In this document: piece by piece, positions 5,569-13,604 of the stretch
Layout: each line of letters begins with the position of its first letter
Numbering within the stretch: position 1 is the stretch's first letter
Notes under the pieces: generated by a model
Told to the model about the DNA's origin: nothing
Databases searched by the model: none
The model's input: only the letters and a program-made list of their open reading frames with translations
Source: an uncultured Alphaproteobacteria bacterium
GTDB lineage: Bacteria > Pseudomonadota > Alphaproteobacteria > Paracaedibacterales > CAIULA01
Length of the DNA stretch: 13,689 nt
Assembly (NCBI GenBank): GCA_903905285.1
Contig: CAIVFQ010000038.1
Span: 1 to 13,689, forward strand
Direction: 5' to 3'
Made by a program: the position numbers and the translations under genes

Positions 5569-6747
5569 TCAAAATATCGCCCAGCGTTTCTTCTCATCGG
5601 GGAAGGTATTGTTACCTAACGACTGACGAATGGCCGTCATCAACCGATTCATAAACTGCACGTTATGAATGGATACCAAGGTATGGGCAACCATTTCTTG
5701 AACCTTTAACAAATGGTGCAGATACGCTTTTGAATAGGTTGTGCACGTATGACACGGGCAGTCAGGCTCAATCGGCGTTTCGTCTGAAAGATATTGGCTG
5801 TTGCGCAAATTGATATGTTCCCGATGGGGGTGGGGATTGTGATCTGGACGTACTAAGGCCCCCCCATGGCGGGCTATGCGGGTGGGATGCACACAGTCGA
5901 ACGTATCAATACCCTTTTCGACCCCTTTTAAAATATCAGCCACCCCCCCAATGCCCAACAAATGAATAGGACGATCCCGATCAAGATGCGGGGCTGCCAT
6001 ATCAACCACCTCTTGCATTTGATCTTTGCTGCCACCCAAACATCCCCCAATGGCATGACCAAAGAAAGATTGGCTGTTCACAAAATCACAACTTTGCTGA
6101 CGCAGGTCAGGGTAAACCCCGCCTTGAATAATACCATACAGTTTTTGGCTGCCCTGATCGTGACGGTTGAATTCACTTAAGCTGCGCACCGCCCAACGAT
6201 GGCTCAGCTCCATAGATTTTGCCGTATAGCTTTTATCAACATGATAAGGGGTGCATTCATCTAACACCAAAATTAAATCAGCCCCTAAGGAACGCTGAAT
6301 ACGAATGGAATCCTCTGGCGTTAAAAGGTGCAAACGACCATCCCAATAAGACCGGAACCGGGCGCCCTCTTCGGTAATTTTTAGCAGGGTTTTAGAACGA
6401 TTGCCTAAGCGTTTGCCTTTGATTTCTGACGCGACTGAACCATGACCCAAACTGAAAATTTGAAAGCCCCCTGAATCGGTCAGCATAGGGCCATTCCAGC
6501 CTGTGAACTTTTGCAGGCCGCCCATTTTTTCAACCAATTCAGCGCCCGGTTGTAAGGACAAATGATAGGTGTTAGACAGAATAATTTGACTGCCTGCCTG
6601 GCGCATTTGATCGACCGTTAAGCCCTTCATCGCCGCCTTGGTGGCACAAAAAATAAACGCAGGGGTTTCAATGACACCGTGCGGAGTTGTCAGGGTACCC
6701 AGACGGGCTTGCCCTTGGGTTGTTTTTTGATAAGTAAAGGTAAACAT
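5569..6747 (-). CDS. tgt: Queuine tRNA-ribosyltransferase (tRNA-guanine transglycosylase)
   Basis: This enzyme exchanges guanine at position 34 of Asp, Asn, His and Tyr tRNAs for the queuosine precursor preQ1. The 392-residue length is typical. Visible signatures are DSGGFQIFSLG with the general acid/base D91, GIIQGGVYPDLR (205-216), the nucleophile region FDCVHPTRIARHG with D284, and the zinc site C330, C332, C335 and H361. All catalytic and metal residues are present, so the enzyme should be active. HPTRIARHGGA differs slightly from the common MPTRNARNG form. Its ATG lies 3 bp after the stop of the MFS gene upstream on the same strand, so the two are probably cotranscribed. The gene converges on the actin gene, with the palindromic repeat between them. 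Confidence 0.97.
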   Translation of the reverse strand: MFTFTYQKTTQGQARLGTLTTPHGVIETPAFIFCATKAAMKGLTVDQMRQAGSQIILSNTYHLSLQPGAELVEKMGGLQKFTGWNGPMLTDSGGFQIFSLGHGSVASEIKGKRLGNRSKTLLKITEEGARFRSYWDGRLHLLTPEDSIRIQRSLGADLILVLDECTPYHVDKSYTAKSMELSHRWAVRSLSEFNRHDQGSQKLYGIIQGGVYPDLRQQSCDFVNSQSFFGHAIGGCLGGSKDQMQEVVDMAAPHLDRDRPIHLLGIGGVADILKGVEKGIDTFDCVHPTRIARHGGALVRPDHNPHPHREHINLRNSQYLSDETPIEPDCPCHTCTTYSKAYLHHLLKVQEMVAHTLVSIHNVQFMNRLMTAIRQSLGNNTFPDEKKRWAIF

Positions 6748-6750
6748 GTA

Positions 6751-8088
6751 TTAAAGCTTCTCGTCGTAGGCCTCTTCTAAAACTTTGGCACGGTGGTTCC
6801 AGGTCAGCGCAAAAAAGAAAGCACTTAAAAGGGCCGAGACAGCCACTAACAAAAAGGCATAATCCCATCCCGAATAGTCAACAATAAATCCAATGCCAAC
6901 GCCTGTGATCGCTGTTCCCAAATATCCAAACGTCCCTGTTAAGCCAGAGGCCGCCCCCGCTGCCTTTTTCGATGCAAAATCAGTGGCTGCAACACCTACC
7001 AAAATTTGTGGGCCCGAAACCAAAAAGCCAATCGCCATCATACCAACGAAATGCAACCATACTGACTCAACGGGTGATTTCCATAACAAGACAACACACA
7101 AACAAGAAAGAATCATAAAAATGGCCCCTACCTGGCCACGGTGACCCCGAAAGACTTTGTCCGACAGGTAACCAGCCACAATACCCCCAAACATGCCTGT
7201 CAGGTCAAAGGCAGCGGCTTGCCAACCAGCAACATGTAAAGAACTGCCCTTAAATTCCCGTAAAAATGTCGGCGCCCAATTAAAAACAGCCATACGGACA
7301 ATGTACAAAAAGAAATTGGCAAAGCAGACATACCATACCAATTTGTTCTTCATGACTTTATCAAACATAATTTGGCGCATTGACAGGCGTTCGTCTTCTT
7401 CAGAATCAGCATCGTCGACTAACCCGTGATGCGATTCAATAGACGGCAACCCCAACGATTCAGGCGTATCGCGCAAACGATTAAACAAAAAGATCGCTAA
7501 AAGAATACAAAAAATACTGGGAGCATAGAAAACGTACCGCCAGCCAAAATGCTCAATCAAGAAAGGGGCAGAAATCAGGACAATCCCCCCGCCAATTTGT
7601 TGAGAGGTATTCCATAACGCCCATTTGGTGGCAATTTCTTTCGGGCTAAACCAATGCGTTAATAACCGCGCACACGGCGGCCACCCCATTGATTGGAAAA
7701 CGGAATTTAAAGTCCACAACACCGTTAAAACGGTCAGGCTAGAGCTCATGCCCATAAAGAAGTTCATAACCGCTGACATTAATAAACCAAACGTCATGAA
7801 ATAACGGGCGTTGCTGCGGTCACTTAGCAGACCGCTTAACCCTTTTCCCAAACCATAAACAATGGCTGCCAACGTGATAATCAACCCGATTTGGATTTTG
7901 CTGTAACCCAATTCACTTTGCATGGAAGGAATAGCCATGGTGAAATTCTGGCGCAGTAAATAAAACCCAGCATATCCAGTCATCATGGAATACATGATAC
8001 GAATGCGCCAATACTGATAAGCCAAACGGTTATCAGGCGCGGATTCTGTAGGTTGAACAAACACGGCAGCGGCAGCAGAATTTACCAT
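6751..8088 (-). CDS. MFS antiporter of the organophosphate:phosphate (OPA) family, UhpC/GlpT-like
   Basis: This is a 445-residue inner-membrane protein with about 12 hydrophobic segments and a charged central loop (about 211-240, rich in Asp/Glu/Ser/His) dividing two six-helix halves. GYAGFYLLRQNFTMAIP in the first helix, SGLLSDRSNARYFM after helix 2, and GWPPCARLLTHWFSPKE with WALWNTSQQIGGG are characteristic of the OPA group (GlpT, UhpT, UhpC, PgtP), which exchange sugar phosphates or glycerol 3-phosphate for inorganic phosphate. The exact substrate cannot be read from the sequence. In an intracellular bacterium such a carrier would import host phosphorylated metabolites (inference). The ATG has an AGGTAGG ribosome binding site a few bases upstream. 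It is the first gene of an apparent operon with tgt. The 186-bp AT-rich gap to dnaA probably holds its promoter, but I see no clear -35/-10 pair. Confidence 0.88.
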   Translation of the reverse strand: MVNSAAAAVFVQPTESAPDNRLAYQYWRIRIMYSMMTGYAGFYLLRQNFTMAIPSMQSELGYSKIQIGLIITLAAIVYGLGKGLSGLLSDRSNARYFMTFGLLMSAVMNFFMGMSSSLTVLTVLWTLNSVFQSMGWPPCARLLTHWFSPKEIATKWALWNTSQQIGGGIVLISAPFLIEHFGWRYVFYAPSIFCILLAIFLFNRLRDTPESLGLPSIESHHGLVDDADSEEDERLSMRQIMFDKVMKNKLVWYVCFANFFLYIVRMAVFNWAPTFLREFKGSSLHVAGWQAAAFDLTGMFGGIVAGYLSDKVFRGHRGQVGAIFMILSCLCVVLLWKSPVESVWLHFVGMMAIGFLVSGPQILVGVAATDFASKKAAGAASGLTGTFGYLGTAITGVGIGFIVDYSGWDYAFLLVAVSALLSAFFFALTWNHRAKVLEEAYDEKL

Positions 8089-8274
8089 AAACGCCTACCT
8101 AACCGCTTTAAAAGTCGTTTTGAATAAATTTATTCTTAATATAGAAATCTGTATAGTATTCTTATTATTGTACACATCTACTCCCTAATGAAAAACAATC
8201 TATAATCAAGCCAACACTTATTTTTGCTCAACAGCAAGTTATATGTATTGAATTTGGTCAGTTTTGTCTAGCTT

Positions 8275-9654
8275 TTAATTTTCTAAGGAACGACGCAGAA
8301 TATCGACATCACTGGCAAACTCACCATCTTTAGCACATGTCTCTTGAATTTTTTTTACCGCGTGTAACACGGTGGTGTGGTCTCGACCACCGAATTTCCG
8401 GCCTATTTCCGGCAAAGACTTGGATGTCAAAATTTTAGATAAATACATGGCGACTTGACGGGGGCGAACAATATTTTGCAATCGTCGGCTTGATAACAGG
8501 TCAGACATTTTGACACTATAAAATTCACAAACGCGTTTTTGAATGTCCTCAACAGAAAGGCGTCGGTCATTAGAACGTAATAAATCGCGTAATACATCTT
8601 GGGTTGTATCAAGGGTAATATTACGCCCAACCAACGTCACATGGGCAACAATCCGGTTTAATGCCCCTTCCAACTCGCGAATGTTAGAGCTAATTTTAAA
8701 AGCCAGAAATTCCATGACTTCTTTCGGTACTTTTACTTTCATTGCCTCTGCCTTGGCCTGAAGAACGCCCAGACGAAGCTCGTACGTAGTAGGGTGAATA
8801 TCAGCCACCAACCCCCAAGCCAAGCGCGACTTCAACCGTTCTTCCATTTTTTCAAGATCAGAAGGGGACTTGTCTGCCGACATGATGACCTGGCGATTAT
8901 TATCAACCAAGGCATTAAAGGTATGGAAGAATTCTTCCTGAGTGGTTTCTTTTCCCCCGATAAACTGCACATCGTCAATCATCAAAACATCGACAGTGCG
9001 AAACTGTTCTTTAAAGGAAACGGTGTCTTTGTAACGCAACGCCCGAATAAATTGGTACATGAACTTTTCAGCTGATAAGTAAATGACTTTGCGTTGCGGG
9101 TGAACCTTTTTAATATGCCAGGCGATAGCGTGCATCAAATGCGTTTTGCCAAGCCCAACACCGCCGTAAAGAAATAACGGATTGAATAAGGGTGATTCTG
9201 ATTCTGCAACGCGCAACGCGGCTGCATAGGCAAATTCATTAGGCTTGCCAACCACAAAATTTTCAAATGTGAATCGACTGTCAAGGGCCGCCCCCATGTC
9301 TTCGCGTTGTTCATCAAAGCTTTCTTCAACAGCAGAAAACTTCTCTTGACCGCCAAGGATTGAATCTTCAGCGCGAACAAGCTGAACCTTAATAGCCAGA
9401 GTTTCTATTTCAGGCAGGAAAGCCTTCCAATGGTGAAGTAATCTTTCGCCATAATTTGCCAACACCCAATCTTTAACAAAACGAGTAGGCGCCGTTAAAT
9501 GCAGGCATTTGCCGTCTAATTTCTGAATATCTAAAGGTTTAATCCAGCTTTTAAAGATTGTTTCTCCGAATTCATGGATTAATTTCTGTGAAACCTCTGG
9601 CCACAGGGTTTTCAATAATTCTGTTGAATTCAAGGAAGAAGACAAAACGTTCAT
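8275..9654 (-). CDS. dnaA: Chromosomal replication initiator protein DnaA
   Basis: DnaA binds DnaA boxes at the chromosomal origin and opens the duplex as an ATP-bound filament. The 459-residue protein has all four regions: an N-terminal domain (about 10-90, EFGETIFKSWIKPL), a short linker (about 95-125), the AAA+ ATPase with Walker A GGVGLGKT (164-171), Walker B DVLMIDD (222-228) and a sensor-like ERLKSRLAWGL (272-282), and the C-terminal DNA-binding domain with the family signature ending GGRDHTTVLHAV (422-433). Nothing is missing. A small lipoprotein gene lies 24 bp upstream on the same strand, so dnaA may be transcribed from a promoter ahead of that gene. I found no cluster of TTATNCACA boxes in the adjoining intergenic regions, so this is not evidently the origin. 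The ribosome binding site is weak. Confidence 0.98.
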   Translation of the reverse strand: MNVLSSSLNSTELLKTLWPEVSQKLIHEFGETIFKSWIKPLDIQKLDGKCLHLTAPTRFVKDWVLANYGERLLHHWKAFLPEIETLAIKVQLVRAEDSILGGQEKFSAVEESFDEQREDMGAALDSRFTFENFVVGKPNEFAYAAALRVAESESPLFNPLFLYGGVGLGKTHLMHAIAWHIKKVHPQRKVIYLSAEKFMYQFIRALRYKDTVSFKEQFRTVDVLMIDDVQFIGGKETTQEEFFHTFNALVDNNRQVIMSADKSPSDLEKMEERLKSRLAWGLVADIHPTTYELRLGVLQAKAEAMKVKVPKEVMEFLAFKISSNIRELEGALNRIVAHVTLVGRNITLDTTQDVLRDLLRSNDRRLSVEDIQKRVCEFYSVKMSDLLSSRRLQNIVRPRQVAMYLSKILTSKSLPEIGRKFGGRDHTTVLHAVKKIQETCAKDGEFASDVDILRRSLEN

Positions 9655-9678
9655 GAAACAAGCCTAAATGAATTCGGT

Positions 9679-10215
9679 TTAAGAATCTGAATTAACAGGG
9701 ATGACTTTGAAATCTAACTTATCCAACTGAATAATCACTTCATGCTCTTCACCAATGACAGCACGATGATTACCAGGGCTGCTGTAACGCGCAAAGACCA
9801 AGACCCCTTCGCCTGACATAGAGGATAGAACAATTGGCACCTCTAACCTTTGTCCACGTATAATGTCCCACTCGAAAATATCAAATTGACCAACATAATC
9901 AGTCTTTATTTGGGGAAGCTTACGGAAATACGTTTCAGCATCCATTTTCATCAGTTCTTTCAAAAGCTCTGGTTTATAGGGAACAATAATATGAACTGTT
10001 ATGGGGGACGTGTCATTCACATTATCGGCAGCCTTGAATTGGACTTTTTCAAGCCAAACTTTAGCGCTGTGCAGATTAATAGTTTTAAACGCGGTCATCA
10101 AAGTATCAGGGTTACAGCCCGTTAAGGAAAAAGACAACCAACCAATGATCAGCCATAGTCTGAGGGGAGCAGGTAGTTGAAGCATTTTTATAAACTTTAT
10201 CCTTTTGTCATGCAC
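9679..10215 (-). CDS. Small predicted lipoprotein upstream of dnaA, possibly TssJ-related
   Basis: The frame opens with a GTG at 10215; an ATG at 10185 (residue 11) gives a better signal peptide, with AAAGGAT about 14 nt before it, and is the start I prefer. A hydrophobic segment (RLWLIIGWLSFSLTG) ends in the lipobox LTGC, so C34 (C24 from the second start) would be lipidated and the protein anchored in a membrane. The mature part of about 145 residues seems beta-rich (PITVHIIV, RLEVPIVL, GVLVFARYSSPG, HEVIIQLDKLDFKV) with one central helix (LLKELMKMDAETYFRKL). This layout, with an aromatic residue after FAR and strands ending in a DF-x-V motif, recalls a lipoprotein family of alphaproteobacteria that I loosely associate with type VI secretion lipoproteins, but no other secretion gene is present here. 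The protein is real by its lipobox; the function is uncertain. Confidence 0.75.
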   Translation of the reverse strand: MHDKRIKFIKMLQLPAPLRLWLIIGWLSFSLTGCNPDTLMTAFKTINLHSAKVWLEKVQFKAADNVNDTSPITVHIIVPYKPELLKELMKMDAETYFRKLPQIKTDYVGQFDIFEWDIIRGQRLEVPIVLSSMSGEGVLVFARYSSPGNHRAVIGEEHEVIIQLDKLDFKVIPVNSDS

Positions 10216-10229
10216 CTTGATTTTGTTTG

Positions 10230-10241
10230 GGTATATATACC
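10230..10241. promoter_or_regulatory. 12-bp perfect palindrome in the divergent lipoprotein-dnaA / rpoH intergenic region
   Basis: GGTATATATACC reads the same on both strands and lies just upstream of the lipoprotein start and about 220 bp before rpoH. It could overlap a -10 element (TATATA) of the minus-strand promoter or be a binding site for a dimeric regulator. A self-complementary TATA run can arise by chance in such AT-rich DNA. The rest of 10216-10458 is AT-rich, especially 10340-10450, and no clear consensus promoter could be picked. Confidence 0.3.
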
Positions 10242-10458
10242 ACTTATCGATGAAAATACCGAAACATTTCCGTCGTCGCGAATCCCTAAAGGGGATTTCT
10301 TCACCTTGAATTCACCATGGCGAATGAAGCATATACTTAAAAACAACCATTAATTTTAATACTAATAATCTAATAGACAATCATTTATTAACAAAAACTT
10401 AATCTTAAAGAACTATTATCATATTTATAGACAATTATATTTAAGAAAGACTTTGAAG

Positions 10459-11393
10459 ATGGATTTAGTTAATAGACAATCACACCAAGCTGACTTAAAT
10501 TACCTGCGCAACTCTATGAACATGCCTTTACTGGAGCATGATCATGAAAAACAGTTGACGCAATCTTGGCACAGCACGCGCAATGAGAAAGCCTTGCATT
10601 CCTTGATACGATCATACATACGACTTGTCATCAGCATTGCACTGCGTTACCGCCATTATGGGTTACCTGTGGCTGATTTAATTCAAGAAGGCACTCTGGG
10701 TTTATTACAGGCAGCCGAACGATTTGACCCCAAACGAGAGGTCCGGAAGGCACTCTGGGTTTATTACAGGCAGCCGAACGATTTGACCCCAAACGAGAGG
10801 TCCGGTTTTCAGCTTATGCAAAATGGTGGATTCGCGCCTATATTCAAGATTTTATTTTAAGAAATTGGTCAATTGTCCGCACGGGCTCAACCACTTCTCA
10901 GAAAATTCTGTTTTTTAACTTGAATCGTTTGCGCAACAAACTGTCAAGCATAAGCGGCGACCTCATGAATTCAGACGAACAACGCCAGATTGCCGATCAA
11001 TTGCATGTATCCATTCAAGATGTAAGCAACATGGAAAGCCGCCTTCTCTACCCTGATTTATCCTTAAGTGCGACAATTAGCGAAAATGGTGAAAGCAACT
11101 GGCAAGATTTTCTAAGTGATGAACGCACTAACCCCGAAGAATCCAGCGCTAAAAAACACGATACACGCGTTTGTCATGATTGGATTGTAAAGGGAATGTC
11201 TTGTCTAAACCCGAATGAACGTTTGATTATTGAAAAAAGATGGCTAAGCGAATCACCGTTGACGTTAGACTCATTGGGAAAAGAATTGAAATTAACCAAG
11301 GAAAGAGTCAGACAATTAGAGGCCCGGGCCATTCGCAAATTGCGTTATTTCTTGATGGATAATTTGCATGAGGTCCGCCAAATTCTTGATTAA
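10459..11393 (+). pseudogene. rpoH: RNA polymerase heat-shock sigma factor RpoH, split by a 59-bp tandem duplication
   Basis: Two frames together make one sigma-32 protein. The first (ATG 10459, ribosome binding site AAGAAAGA at 10443-10450; a TTG at 10453 is also possible) encodes the N-terminal part and region 2 up to IQEGTLGLLQAAERFDPKRE. An exact 59-bp duplication then shifts the frame by two, giving 19 or so foreign residues and a stop at 10858-10860. The downstream frame, to 11393, carries the rest: FSAYAKWWIRAYIQDFILRN, the RpoH box (QKILFFNLN), and region 4 with LTLDSLGKELKLTKERVRQL. Removing one copy restores about 291 codons, the normal RpoH length. RpoH directs transcription of chaperones and proteases in heat shock and is usually important, so an inactivated copy is odd. 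The second frame has no good start of its own. An assembly or sequencing error, or a mixed population, cannot be excluded. Confidence 0.93.
10687..10804 (+). repeat. Exact 59-bp direct tandem duplication inside rpoH
   Basis: Positions 10687-10745 and 10746-10804 are identical with no spacer (the boundary can slide by one G). The unit begins GAAGGCACTCTGGGTTTATT and ends GAGAGGTCCG. It encodes the end of sigma region 2 (GTLGLLQAAERFDPKREVR). Because 59 is not a multiple of 3, the duplication breaks the frame, and the identity of the copies means that it is recent or kept identical. Confidence 0.97.
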
Positions 11394-11461
11394 AATTATT
11401 TGCTCTGGCAGTAAAATCGTGCAGAATCTTTGCAGTGTCGTTCTTATGAAAAAGGCTTTCA

Positions 11462-12244
11462 ATGACTCAGCTTCCCACGGTAACTTCGTCCTTATTAAGC
11501 GGGCTTAATCATGGTTTTTTTGGACGAAAGGGAGGCGTCAGTCACAGCCACCCTGGCTTTGAAACGTTGAATGTTGGGTTGAATAAAGGTGATGACGACC
11601 AAAATATCATAGAAAACCGCCGTCGTATTTGTCAGCATTTTGGGTTAACCCTTGATCACCTGGTTATCGTTAATCAGCAACATACAGATATTGCGCACAT
11701 TGTTGATAAACCGTTCAAGACTGCTCCCCTTGGCGATGCCCTGGTTACGACAACGCCCAACCTTTTGTTAGGCATACAAACAGCTGACTGCGTCCCGATT
11801 CTTTTTGCCGATTCAGAAAACCAGGTGATTGCCGCTGCCCATGCAGGATGGCGCGGTTCCGTGAAAGGCATCATAGAAGATACCCTTGATAAAATGGTCA
11901 AGATGGGCGCAAACAGATCAACCACTAAAGTTGCGCTAGGCCCCTGCATCTGGCAGCAATCTTACGAAGTGGGACCTGACTTCATAGAAACGATGCAAAG
12001 CTATCCTGGGGCTTATCAACCTCAGTTTTTTATAAAGGCTGAACGGGCCCATCATTTTTATTTCGACCTGCCCGGTTATGTTAACCATCGATTGCAACAG
12101 GCAGGAATACAAAATATTGATTCCTCGCCCTTCGACACCTTTGCTAACCCCAAAGAATCTTTCAGTTATCGGTATAAAACGGTTAACCATTTACCTTATA
12201 TCGGCCAACAACTGTCTGTGATTGTTTTAAAAACACCAAATTAA
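11462..12244 (+). CDS. pgeF: PgeF/YfiH family multicopper-oxidase-like (laccase domain) protein
   Basis: The 260-residue protein belongs to the YfiH/PgeF (DUF152, FAMIN/LACC1-type) family. Members act on purine nucleosides or, in E. coli, remove wrongly incorporated residues from peptidoglycan precursors. The zinc ligands are visible: H74 in VNQQHT, C110 in TADCVP and H127 in AHAGWRG. LGDALVT (90-96), ALGPCI (about 158-163) and the C-terminal FSYRYKT and GQQLSVIVL are further family marks. The length is typical. AAAGG (11451-11455) lies 6 nt before the ATG. It follows rpoH by 68 bp and precedes fumC by 12 bp, so it is probably cotranscribed with fumC. In many alphaproteobacteria pgeF instead sits beside lgt; that partner is absent here. 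Confidence 0.93.
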   Translation: MTQLPTVTSSLLSGLNHGFFGRKGGVSHSHPGFETLNVGLNKGDDDQNIIENRRRICQHFGLTLDHLVIVNQQHTDIAHIVDKPFKTAPLGDALVTTTPNLLLGIQTADCVPILFADSENQVIAAAHAGWRGSVKGIIEDTLDKMVKMGANRSTTKVALGPCIWQQSYEVGPDFIETMQSYPGAYQPQFFIKAERAHHFYFDLPGYVNHRLQQAGIQNIDSSPFDTFANPKESFSYRYKTVNHLPYIGQQLSVIVLKTPN

Positions 12245-12256
12245 AGTGACTTAAAA

Positions 12257-13558
12257 ATGCAAGACTCTCGCTATGAAACCGATTCCATGGGTCAAATCCC
12301 TGTATCAAACGCGCACTATTGGGGGGCGCAAACCCAACGATCACTGAAGTATTTTAACATTGGTGAAGAAAAAATGCCGGTGGCTGTTGTTAAGGCGTTG
12401 GTATTGGTTAAAAAGGCCGCCGCGATGACCAACAAAGACCTTGGCTCCCTTAAACCTGAATTGGCGGGCGCTATCATACACGCCTGTGATGAAATTCTAA
12501 CAGGTGCTTTGGATGATCATTTCCCCTTAAAAGTCTGGCAGACGGGCTCTGGCACCCAAACCAATATGAATGTGAACGAGGTGATCGCCAATCGCGCCAA
12601 TGAATTGTTAGGGCAACCGTTAGGTACTAAGAAACCCGCTCACCCCAATGATCACGTTAATTATGGACAGTCATCGAACGATTGTTTTCCTACTGCTATG
12701 CATATTGCCACTGTGCAAAGTCTAAAGGAACGTTTGTTACCTGGCTTGAAACATTTCCATAAAGCCCTCGAAGAAAAAACCAAGGCTTTTAAGGACATTG
12801 TAAAAATTGGCCGCACGCATTTACAAGATGCGGTATCCATGACGTTGGGGCAGGAATTTTCGGCTTTCGCCTATCAAATAAAAATGTCTATTGAACGGTT
12901 GGAAGAATGCCTGAAATATTTATACCCGCTGGCGCAGGGTGGCACAGCGGTTGGTACAGGCCTGAACTGTCCCCCGGGGTTTGTTGAAAAGTTTATTGAC
13001 CATATTCAACAGCTTACAGATTTGCCCTTTACCAGTGCGCCCAATAAGTTTGAGGCGCTGGCCAGCCATGATGCCTTGGTCAATCTATCAGGGGCCTTAA
13101 ACACCCTGGCTGTTAGTTGTATGAAAATTGCCAATGACATTCGGTGGTTGGCATCAGGTCCGCGATGTGGGTTGGGCGAATTGCATTTGCCAGAAAATGA
13201 ACCCGGCTCGTCCATTATGCCAGGCAAAGTGAACCCCACCCAGGCCGAAGCCCTGACCATGGTCTGCTGCCAGGTCATGGGCAATCACACCACCATAACC
13301 CTGGCGGGAAGTCAGGGGCATTTTCAGCTGAATGTGCTTAAGCCTGTGATCATTTATAACTTGTTACAGTCGATCCACTTATTGGGAGATGCCTGCCACA
13401 GCTTTACTGACTATTGCCTAAAGGGTTTAACCGTCAACCAGGTTCAACTTGACCGCAATCTTGAACAGTCCCTAATGGGCGCTGCTGCCCTTAACCCCCT
13501 TATCGGCTATGACCAGGCAGCTAAGGTTGCGCAAACGGCCTACGCCGAGACTCAATGA
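12257..13558 (+). CDS. fumC: Class II fumarase FumC, C-terminally truncated
   Basis: FumC converts fumarate to L-malate in the TCA cycle as a homotetramer. Residues keep E. coli numbering closely: [10 protein letters not shown] (96-105), H188 in GRTHLQDA, and the mobile loop [10 protein letters not shown] with S318, K324 and N326. The catalytic residues are thus all present. The protein ends at residue 433 ([18 protein letters not shown]), whereas the family normally runs to about 460-467 with a further small helical segment. The break comes after codon GAG at 13547-13549, and the stop TGA (13556-13558) lies a few bases before the hairpin of the IS200/IS605-type element, so the gene appears to be cut by that insertion. 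The missing part is the small C-terminal domain; whether the stump folds or is active is unknown. There is no strong ribosome binding site, so translation may be coupled to pgeF. Confidence 0.95.
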   Translation: MQDSRYETDSMGQIPVSNAHYWGAQTQRSLKYFNIGEEKMPVAVVKALVLVKKAAAMTNKDLGSLKPELAGAIIHACDEILTGALDDHFPLKVWQTGSGTQTNMNVNEVIANRANELLGQPLGTKKPAHPNDHVNYGQSSNDCFPTAMHIATVQSLKERLLPGLKHFHKALEEKTKAFKDIVKIGRTHLQDAVSMTLGQEFSAFAYQIKMSIERLEECLKYLYPLAQGGTAVGTGLNCPPGFVEKFIDHIQQLTDLPFTSAPNKFEALASHDALVNLSGALNTLAVSCMKIANDIRWLASGPRCGLGELHLPENEPGSSIMPGKVNPTQAEALTMVCCQVMGNHTTITLAGSQGHFQLNVLKPVIIYNLLQSIHLLGDACHSFTDYCLKGLTVNQVQLDRNLEQSLMGAAALNPLIGYDQAAKVAQTAYAETQ

Positions 13559-13560
13559 CA

Positions 13561-13576
13561 GCCAGCTGAAGCTGGC
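13561..13576. repeat. Subterminal hairpin of the putative IS200/IS605 element
   Basis: GCCAGC-TGAA-GCTGGC forms a perfect 6-bp stem with a four-base loop, 28 nt beyond the stop of the minus-strand transposase frame and a few bases from the fumC junction. That is the position and size of an IS200/IS605 right-end hairpin. It could also serve as a weak terminator, but no T-run follows on either strand. Confidence 0.6.
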
Positions 13577-13604
13577 AGGTTGCTATCTAGACTGGAAGTC
13601 GCGG

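Noticed and set aside
5418..5654. Plus-strand 78-codon open frame across the palindromic repeat and the 3' end of tgt
   Set aside because: Its first half is the repeat element and its second half is antisense to tgt; no family resemblance or ribosome binding site.
8224..8237. Hairpin TTGCT-CAAC-AGCAA downstream of dnaA as a terminator
   Set aside because: The stem is only 5 bp, and in the dnaA direction it is followed by A residues, not T.
8089..8274. AT-rich gap beside dnaA as a replication origin
   Set aside because: Only one weak DnaA-box-like site (TTGTACACA, one mismatch, near 8167) is seen and no cluster; the AT content alone is not evidence.
10281..10297. Hairpin AATCCC-TAAAG-GGGATT upstream of rpoH as a terminator or thermosensor
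   Set aside because: There is no T-run on either strand, and it lies about 160 bp before the rpoH start, too far to sequester the ribosome binding site; a 6-bp stem is weak.
10920..11393. The second half of rpoH as an independent sigma-like gene
   Set aside because: Its first ATG/TTG lies inside the conserved RpoH box and has no ribosome binding site; it is simply the displaced 3' part of rpoH.
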